NCBI GenBank assembly: GCA_964392115.1
Contig: CAYMOU010000105.1
Coordinates: 1 to 6,977 of the forward strand
Source: CAYXWM01 sp964392115
GTDB taxonomy: Bacteria; Bacillota; Clostridia; Lachnospirales; WRBF01
Direction: 5' to 3'
DNA: 6,977 bases
The notes beneath the pieces are model-generated. The model did not search any database. It worked only from the letters and a program-made list of their open reading frames with translations, and was not told where the DNA came from. Within the stretch, counting starts at the first letter, position 1. Every line of letters begins with the position of its first letter. Both the position numbers and the translations under genes were made by a program. This document shows positions 1 through 4,524 of this stretch, piece by piece.

Positions 1-2
1 AA

Positions 3-65
3 TGGGGTTACAGCTGCAAAGTTGTAGACTTGATTGCTCATATGGCTAAAGTTGACGCTCAATAA
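3..65 (+). CDS. C-terminal end of an unidentified plus-strand gene (partial)
   Basis: An open frame enters from the left edge and ends at a TAA at 63-65, giving 20 residues that finish in KVVDLIAHMAKVDAQ. The codons (GCT, GTT, GAC, AAA, CAA) are like those of the other genes here. The other two plus frames also close early (stops at 25-27 and 47-49), so this is the longest frame but not a certain one. A strong terminator lies about 120 bp downstream, as expected at a gene end. The tail looks like an amphipathic helix at the end of a cytoplasmic enzyme. I do not recognise the family from so few residues. The gene converges on the minus-strand GGDEF-EAL gene. Confidence 0.45.
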   Translation, partial: WGYSCKVVDLIAHMAKVDAQ

Positions 66-74
66 TCATTAATT

Positions 75-175
75 ATACTAATTCCATATTTTATAAGGAT
101 AAAAATTTGCAAATTATACTTGAATCTTTGTCTAAATTTCAAATTTTTATCTACTGTTTTAAATGGAATTAGTAT
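75..175. repeat. AT-rich imperfect palindrome of about 101 bp, MITE-like
   Basis: The ends are perfect 13-bp inverted repeats: ATACTAATTCCAT at 75-87 and ATGGAATTAGTAT at 163-175. Further in is a second perfect inverted pair of 12 bp: GATAAAAATTTG at 98-109 and CAAATTTTTATC at 140-151. The two paired blocks are separated by a non-matching stretch of 10-11 bases on each arm, and the centre (110-139) pairs only partly. There is no room for a transposase. Short AT-rich flanks make a target-site duplication impossible to prove. A stretch resembling the right arm occurs at 2581-2612. It could be a miniature inverted-repeat element, or a structured 3' region of the plus-strand gene. Confidence 0.5.
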
Positions 176-184
176 TATATATAC

Positions 185-217
185 AAAAAAGCTTCCGTAT
201 TATTCGGAAGCTTTTTT
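185..217. terminator. Bidirectional rho-independent terminator between convergent genes
   Basis: The stem GCTTCCG (191-197) pairs perfectly with CGGAAGC (205-211) around a 7-nt loop. Six A residues (185-190) on the left and seven T residues (212-218) on the right flank it. Read on plus, the hairpin is followed by a U-run. Read on minus, the A-run becomes a U-run as well. It can therefore stop both the plus-strand gene ending at 65 and the minus-strand GGDEF-EAL gene ending at 277. This is the clearest terminator in the window. Confidence 0.93.
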
Positions 218-247
218 TGTTGTAGCCATTTGAGTATTACATATAGC

Positions 248-267
248 GGTCGGAGCAAGCCCCGACC
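248..267. repeat. GC-rich hairpin just downstream of the GGDEF-EAL stop, possibly REP-like
   Basis: GGTCGG (248-253) pairs with CCGACC (262-267) around an 8-nt loop, within a very AT-rich spacer. It starts about 10 nt after the stop codon of the minus-strand gene. No U-run follows on either strand, so it is not a standard terminator, and a proper one lies 30 bp further on. GC-rich palindromes of this kind placed just after genes resemble dispersed REP-type repeats or 3' mRNA-stabilising hairpins. A single copy in the window cannot decide between these. Confidence 0.5.
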
Positions 268-276
268 CTAAAATTC

Positions 277-2541
277 TTATTCTAAACCGTAATGGTTCAC
301 CAGCATTTCAGAAAATTCTTCGGAGGGCATAGGCTTGGCGTAGTAATAGCCCTGTACCGTTTCGCAACCCAGTTCTCGAAGAAGGTCTATGTGTTCCCTG
401 TCTTCTACACCTTCGGCTACGGTGTGTATGTTTAGTTTTTTGGTCATATCCAAGATTGTTTCTATAACCGCTCTGGAGCGATGTTGGTCTGAGGCATCCA
501 CAAAGAAGCTTCGGTCTATTTTAATAACGTCAACGGGAAGGTTTTTCAGCAATCCCAAGGAAGAATAGCCTATGCCGAAATCGTCCATAGATAGTGTAAA
601 ACCGGCATTATGAAGCTCAAACAATACATCCTTCAATACTTCTACGTTGTCGAAGATGGCGGTTTCGGTTAATTCAATTTCTATGGTATTTCTGGGTATT
701 TTGTACTTATCCAGGGTTCTGCATATTTTATCTATGAAATCCTTGTTGTTAATATGCAATCTTGAAAAGTTTACAGAAACCGTTACCGGAGGAATGCCAC
801 TGTCTATCCACCCTTTTATAACACCACAGGCTTTATCAAGCATATACATATCCAGTTTGGTGATAAACCCGTTTCTTTCGAAAATGGGAATAAAGGTTCC
901 CGGGTACACCAAGTCAATGTTTTCCTTTTTCCACCTTACCAAAGCCTCTGCACCCACAATTTGCTCGTCTTTCAGTCTGTATTTGGGTTGCAGATAAAGT
1001 ATAAATTCCTCTCTCTGTAAAGCTATTTCCATTTTATTTTCTATTTCTTTTTGCTCTATAGCCTTGATTTTCATTTGGCTGTCGTAATCATAGGTTTTTT
1101 TCTTTCCGCTGACCTTAGCCATTCTGTGTGCAAAGTTAACTTTTTCAAATATGGTAGAAATATCAGTCTCTCCGGGTTCTATTACATAGCGTCCGGTAGG
1201 GAACATGATGCTATGCCTTAAATCGCTACCCATAAATTCATAAAATAACTTCTCGAACCTATGACCGGATTTATTTATTTCGATTTCTTCGCTGTAACGT
1301 AAGAGTATTACAAATTCATCTGCCACTATTCTGGCGTAAATCTCTGTTTCTCGGTCTATAATTCTATCTAAGGCTCGGGATATGTTAATTAAAATTCTGT
1401 CACCTTCCATAAACCCGTGCATCTCGTTAAGCAGTCTAAAGTTTTCTACGTCCAGTTTTATAATAATGTACCTTGTGTTTTCGTATTCCTCCAGCAATCT
1501 TTGGGCATCCATTTTAAATTTGCTGAAATTCCTTGCCCCGGTAAGTTCATCAATATATGCCACACGCTCCAGTTCGTTAATATAAATTTCTCGCATTTTT
1601 AAAGATTTCTTTTGCATTGAGAAAATATGAAGAATAAACAGCATAAAACATATTATTATAGCCGTAGCCAAGTAGCCGGTTTTACCGGTAATTTGTGCGG
1701 CACTTGAGCCTACCACATCCTCAGGAACAGCAATGAAAATATACCAATCGTTTATTCCTACGGGAGAGTAATGTGCAATGCGGTCTTCTCCCTGAATAAT
1801 ATATCCCGAACTCCCGGATTTTTTATCCCGTATATTTGCCAATATGGTAGGTAAATTATCGCCGGAATAAAACTCGGCGGTTTCCCAAGAATCAAAGAGA
1901 TTTTCCGAACGTGTGACCATATAGTCATTTGTTGTTCTTGATATTATTTCACCTTTGGAAGTAACCACAAAGGCATAGCCCTTACCTTCAAAAGATGGCA
2001 AGAGAAGCTTATTGAGATTGGCTATGTTATAAGATCCTACAACCACTGCATTTATCTTGTCATTTTTTATTAAGGGTGTTGATAGATTAATAACCACTGT
2101 GTTGTGTATATTGGATAACATAGGTTCCGATAATACGGTTTCGCCCCTTAAGGCACGATTGAAAAAATCTTGGTCGGATATATCCACAAAGTCCCCGGTG
2201 CTTGCTATACCCTTGCCCCGGGGATTAACTATGGTAATATATTCGAAATTAGAGCTTTTCTCCAATTCATGGAGAAGAGCCATAATTTTTCTTATATCGT
2301 CTTCCTGATAAGATAGATTTATTGCAACAGAATTAAGCATGGTCATTTCGGCATTAATTTCAGAGGAAAAATTATAACTTTGTTGCTGAAGAATCTCCTT
2401 CATGGTTTTAGAGGTTGCCTCTGATAAGTCTTTCTTTAATATTTCGTTGTATGTATAAAGGCCCAATACAGTTAATGAAATGATAACAAAAAATACAGCA
2501 ATGAATTTTAAAGTAGGATTCTTAAATTTCGGAAAACTCAT
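277..2541 (-). CDS. Membrane dCache-GGDEF-EAL protein, predicted c-di-GMP phosphodiesterase
   Basis: This 754-residue protein probably hydrolyses c-di-GMP to pGpG in response to an extracytoplasmic signal. Transmembrane helix 1 is at about 12-30. An extracellular double-Cache-type sensor spans about 35-285, and helix 2 is at about 289-308. A GGDEF domain runs from about 325 to 485 and an EAL domain from about 500 to 750. The EAL domain has all the catalytic residues known from RocR-type enzymes at matching spacing: E532 (EALVRW), N591, E623 (ELTE), D653-D654 (DDFGIGYSSL), K674, E710 and Q730. The GGDEF signature is degenerate: VADEF at 406-410 replaces GGDEF, and FRLLNE replaces the usual FKxIND. 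I see no RxxD inhibitory site. The GGDEF domain is therefore probably inactive, perhaps a GTP-binding regulator of the EAL domain, as known for other composite proteins. The ATG at 2541 follows a modest AAGGGA-type ribosome site. The gene is monocistronic, with its own promoter upstream and a terminator at 185-217. The ligand of the Cache domain is unknown. Confidence 0.93.
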   Translation of the reverse strand: MSFPKFKNPTLKFIAVFFVIISLTVLGLYTYNEILKKDLSEATSKTMKEILQQQSYNFSSEINAEMTMLNSVAINLSYQEDDIRKIMALLHELEKSSNFEYITIVNPRGKGIASTGDFVDISDQDFFNRALRGETVLSEPMLSNIHNTVVINLSTPLIKNDKINAVVVGSYNIANLNKLLLPSFEGKGYAFVVTSKGEIISRTTNDYMVTRSENLFDSWETAEFYSGDNLPTILANIRDKKSGSSGYIIQGEDRIAHYSPVGINDWYIFIAVPEDVVGSSAAQITGKTGYLATAIIICFMLFILHIFSMQKKSLKMREIYINELERVAYIDELTGARNFSKFKMDAQRLLEEYENTRYIIIKLDVENFRLLNEMHGFMEGDRILINISRALDRIIDRETEIYARIVADEFVILLRYSEEIEINKSGHRFEKLFYEFMGSDLRHSIMFPTGRYVIEPGETDISTIFEKVNFAHRMAKVSGKKKTYDYDSQMKIKAIEQKEIENKMEIALQREEFILYLQPKYRLKDEQIVGAEALVRWKKENIDLVYPGTFIPIFERNGFITKLDMYMLDKACGVIKGWIDSGIPPVTVSVNFSRLHINNKDFIDKICRTLDKYKIPRNTIEIELTETAIFDNVEVLKDVLFELHNAGFTLSMDDFGIGYSSLGLLKNLPVDVIKIDRSFFVDASDQHRSRAVIETILDMTKKLNIHTVAEGVEDREHIDLLRELGCETVQGYYYAKPMPSEEFSEMLVNHYGLE

Positions 2542-2580
2542 ATATTTTCCCTTCCCGGTTGTATGACCGAAACTGATACT

Positions 2581-2612
2581 AAAGTTTTATATACTGTTTA
2601 AATGGAATGTAT
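2581..2612. repeat. Partial second copy of the right arm of the 75-175 palindrome
   Basis: This 32-bp stretch aligns to 141-175. The shared core is TACTGTTT(T)AAATGGAAT followed by GTAT, with one base missing in the T-run, two bases missing before GTAT and two substitutions. The left arm and terminal inverted repeat are absent here. It lies upstream of the GGDEF-EAL start codon, inside the predicted 5' leader. It may be a remnant of the same element, or a shared protein-binding sequence. Both copies sit in AT-rich spacer, so chance similarity cannot be fully excluded. Confidence 0.4.
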
Positions 2613-2615
2613 CAA
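2586..2615 (-). promoter_or_regulatory. Alternative, weaker promoter of the GGDEF-EAL gene
   Basis: On the minus strand, TTGATA (2610-2615) stands 16 bp before TATATA (2588-2593), or 18 bp before TATAAA (2586-2591). Five of six bases fit the sigma-70 consensus at each box. It overlaps the repeat-like stretch 2581-2612. The upstream candidate at 2630-2658 has better spacing and an extended -10, so this one is secondary. Confidence 0.3.
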
Positions 2616-2629
2616 TAAATTCACTTATT

Positions 2630-2658
2630 ATTGTAACACTTTACTATAATAATTTCAA
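2630..2658 (-). promoter_or_regulatory. Main candidate promoter of the GGDEF-EAL gene
   Basis: On the minus strand, TTGAAA (2653-2658) is followed after exactly 17 bp by TACAAT (2630-2635), preceded by TG to form an extended -10 (GTGTTACAAT). The start of transcription would be near 2623, giving a leader of about 80 nt. The box sequences, spacing and extended -10 are the same as in the proximal cooS promoter. A perfect 8-bp palindrome GGTTAACC (2671-2678) lies just upstream of the -35 and could be a protein site. Confidence 0.6.
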
Positions 2659-2772
2659 TACAACAAAATAGGTTAACCATAATTATATTATGTGAAGTAA
2701 TTTTATCTTTACTGTGTATTATTATAATTATATTTTATTTAATTAATATTCGCATTAATATAAGTTTCTTAA

Positions 2773-2816
2773 AAAACATAAAAAGACACCGTAGAAACGA
2801 TGCCTTTTTATGTTTT
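2773..2816 (-). terminator. Rho-independent terminator of the cooS operon
   Basis: AAAACATAAAAAG (2773-2785) pairs perfectly with CTTTTTATGTTTT (2804-2816). The stem continues inward to a 4-nt loop at 2793-2796. In the inner part the two plus-strand A/C mismatches (2786/2803 and 2789/2800) become G-U pairs in minus-strand RNA, so the hairpin is continuous only in that transcript. A U-run follows on the minus strand (A-run 2771-2776). It starts 17 nt after the stop codon at 2834 and separates the operon from the GGDEF-EAL gene. Confidence 0.87.
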
Positions 2817-2833
2817 GTCATTAAGTTATGGGT

Positions 2834-4060
2834 TTATTTCACAAACCATTTGTATTCGCCGCTGTTTTGGTCATAGTCGTAGAAATCGGCGAAGGATAAA
2901 TCGAACAATTTGTCTCTGAAAGGTTCAACGGAAATCTTATTTTTAATAAGATGCTGCCAAATACCGCTGTAGTCGATTTTGCCTTGCATAATAAAGGCTT
3001 TTACCAAGTTGTCTTTCAAAAAGATTTTTTGGTAGGTTTTAGCATCTTTTTGAACTATAGCTTCGTCGTATTCGTCGTTTAAGTTTCCTACGGAAAGAGA
3101 CAGCAAGCCGTAGAAATTAGAGGTATTTTTAAGGGCAAAGGTATCGTCGTATACTTCATCTGCACCGCACATATTTTTAGCAGCAACTTCGCCTTGTTTA
3201 ACGGCGCTTGACCATATACCGGAAAGACCGGTAACGTCACCTGCGGCGTAAACATTGGGTTGAGAAGTACGAAGGTGTTCGTCTACTTTTATGGCACGGT
3301 CTGTTTCTATGCCGCTGTTTTCAAGGAAACCTATATTTGGGCGTACACCGGCGGCTACGATTGCAAAATCACAGGGTACGGTTTCGCCGGATTCCAAACG
3401 GATGGCAGAAACATTGTTGTCTCCGTCCGGAACGGCGGCGGAAACTTTAGCGCCCAATATAAATTTACAGCCGTGAGCTTCAAAACGGTCTTGGTATGCC
3501 TTTGCAGAAGTTTCATCCATTTGCAAGGCAATTATACGGTTGGCCATTTCTATAACGGTTACGTCCAAGCCCAGTTCCAACAGAGCAACGGCCGCATCCA
3601 TACCAACCAAGCCGGCACCGATAATAACAGCACGTTTTTTATTTTTAGCAACCTCCGCTATAGCGTAGGCATCTTTAAAATCTCTGAAACCAAAGATGTT
3701 ATTGCAAGTCCTCAAGTTTTCTATAGGAGGAATAACATATTGGGCACCGGTTGCTATGAGGAGTTTATCGTAGGAAATGCTTTCGCCGGATTCCAATTGA
3801 ACGCAGTTGTTTTGAGAATCCACCTTATTAACGGTTTTTCCTTTTAACCAATTTACGTTCAAATCTTTGTCGAAGGTTTGGGTGGTAAAGTTAATGCCTT
3901 CCAAGGTACGTTCGCCGCTTAAATATTTATGAAGCATACAGCGGGAGTAAACGTGGTCGTCGGTAGAAATTAAGGTAATGTTCGCATCGGGGTTTTCTTT
4001 TCTCAAAACGTTGATAGCGGCAATACCGGCTGCACTGGCACCAATGACACAGTAATTCAT
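2834..4060 (-). CDS. FAD-dependent NAD(P)H oxidoreductase of the cooS-cooF operon
   Basis: This 408-residue flavoprotein is of the pyridine nucleotide-disulfide oxidoreductase fold (rubredoxin reductase/NADH oxidase/NirB-like group). It probably passes electrons between NAD(P)H and the ferredoxin encoded next to it. An N-terminal FAD site GASAAG is at 7-12, with a TGA flavin-contact turn at 104-106. The nucleotide site GAGLVG is at 148-153, with Glu171 at the end of the second strand, which favours NAD(H) over NADP(H). The second FAD motif YAAGD is at 271-275. A C-terminal dimerisation-type domain runs from about 305 to 408. There is no CxxxxC redox disulfide; only Cys41 lies in the equivalent area (SRCMLHKYL), so reactive-cysteine chemistry is uncertain. 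The ATG at 4060 is chosen because AAAGGAGGTG ends 6 nt before it and the FAD motif then begins at residue 7. An ATG 26 codons upstream would add a tail lying inside the ferredoxin gene. The start overlaps the previous stop by one base (TAATG), so translation is probably coupled. Such genes are known in cooS-cooF-FNOR clusters. Confidence 0.9.
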   Translation of the reverse strand: MNYCVIGASAAGIAAINVLRKENPDANITLISTDDHVYSRCMLHKYLSGERTLEGINFTTQTFDKDLNVNWLKGKTVNKVDSQNNCVQLESGESISYDKLLIATGAQYVIPPIENLRTCNNIFGFRDFKDAYAIAEVAKNKKRAVIIGAGLVGMDAAVALLELGLDVTVIEMANRIIALQMDETSAKAYQDRFEAHGCKFILGAKVSAAVPDGDNNVSAIRLESGETVPCDFAIVAAGVRPNIGFLENSGIETDRAIKVDEHLRTSQPNVYAAGDVTGLSGIWSSAVKQGEVAAKNMCGADEVYDDTFALKNTSNFYGLLSLSVGNLNDEYDEAIVQKDAKTYQKIFLKDNLVKAFIMQGKIDYSGIWQHLIKNKISVEPFRDKLFDLSFADFYDYDQNSGEYKWFVK

Positions 4061-4506
4061 TATTCCACCTCCTTTACAGTTATGGCTTTTTTCGGACAGG
4101 AAGCAACGCAAGAGGGGCCGTTTTCTTCTTCCGCACAAAAATCACATTTTATAACTTTTGAACCGGTAAGACGGTCGGGTTTCAATACACCGTAAGGACA
4201 GTTCATTACACACATAAAGCAAGAGCCGCAAACCTCGGGGTCATATAGTACCATACCGGAATAGTCGTATTTTTTCAAAGCACCGCTCATACAGGATTTA
4301 ACACATTCCGGCTCATCACAATGTCGACAAAATATAGGGAAGTAACCTTTATCGGGAAGCTGTACTATATGGTTGCGACTTTCGGCTGAAGGGTCGCAAA
4401 GGTCGAGAAGGTGGATGTTTTTACCGGCTGAATGGGCGGTCATACATGCAAGGGTACAGTTTAGGCATCCGTCGCATTTTTCTCTATCAATCATTATTCG
4501 CTTCAA
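4060..4506 (-). CDS. cooF: CooF-like ferredoxin with four [4Fe-4S] clusters
   Basis: This cytoplasmic polyferredoxin of about 148 residues (HycB/DmsB/CooF-like) is the likely electron carrier between the CooS D-cluster and the flavoprotein. Sixteen cysteines form four groups: C11-C14-C17-C21, C60-C63-C68-C72, C93-C96-C99-C103 and C121-C124-C133-C137. In this fold the last cysteine of each motif usually completes a partner cluster. An extra Cys37 lies outside the motifs. No signal peptide or membrane helix is seen, so it is soluble. The start is uncertain. A GTG at 4518 is only 0-3 nt from the AGGAAGG ribosome site. The TTG at 4506 (MKRIMID, 11 nt after AGGAAGGG) leaves a more normal gap and matches the usual CooF beginning. 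An ATG at 4494 would leave only six residues before the first cluster motif. The gene follows cooS by 18 nt (6 nt with GTG) and overlaps the next gene by one base. Confidence 0.9.
   Translation of the reverse strand: MKRIMIDREKCDGCLNCTLACMTAHSAGKNIHLLDLCDPSAESRNHIVQLPDKGYFPIFCRHCDEPECVKSCMSGALKKYDYSGMVLYDPEVCGSCFMCVMNCPYGVLKPDRLTGSKVIKCDFCAEEENGPSCVASCPKKAITVKEVE
4068..4073 (-). promoter_or_regulatory. Ribosome binding site that fixes the FAD oxidoreductase start
   Basis: AGGAGG on the minus strand, inside the longer match AAAGGAGGTG, stands 7 nt before the ATG at 4060. It lies in the last codons of the ferredoxin gene. It supports re-initiation at the TAATG junction and argues against the upstream in-frame ATG at 4138. 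Confidence 0.85.
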
Positions 4507-4524
4507 TGCAATAACCACCCTTCC

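Noticed and set aside
2542..2660. A c-di-GMP riboswitch before the GGDEF-EAL gene
   Set aside because: None of the conserved GEMM-type core sequences is present. The leader is AT-rich and only about 80 nt.
3260..3847. A 195-codon plus-strand open frame
   Set aside because: It lies wholly antisense inside the flavoprotein gene, has no ribosome site or recognisable domain, and the minus-strand frame has clear FAD and NAD motifs.
4061..4138. An N-terminal extension of 26 residues on the flavoprotein
   Set aside because: It lies within the ferredoxin gene, is Arg/Lys/Cys-rich without family similarity, and would push the GxGxxG-type FAD motif away from the N-terminus. A near-perfect ribosome site marks the ATG at 4060.
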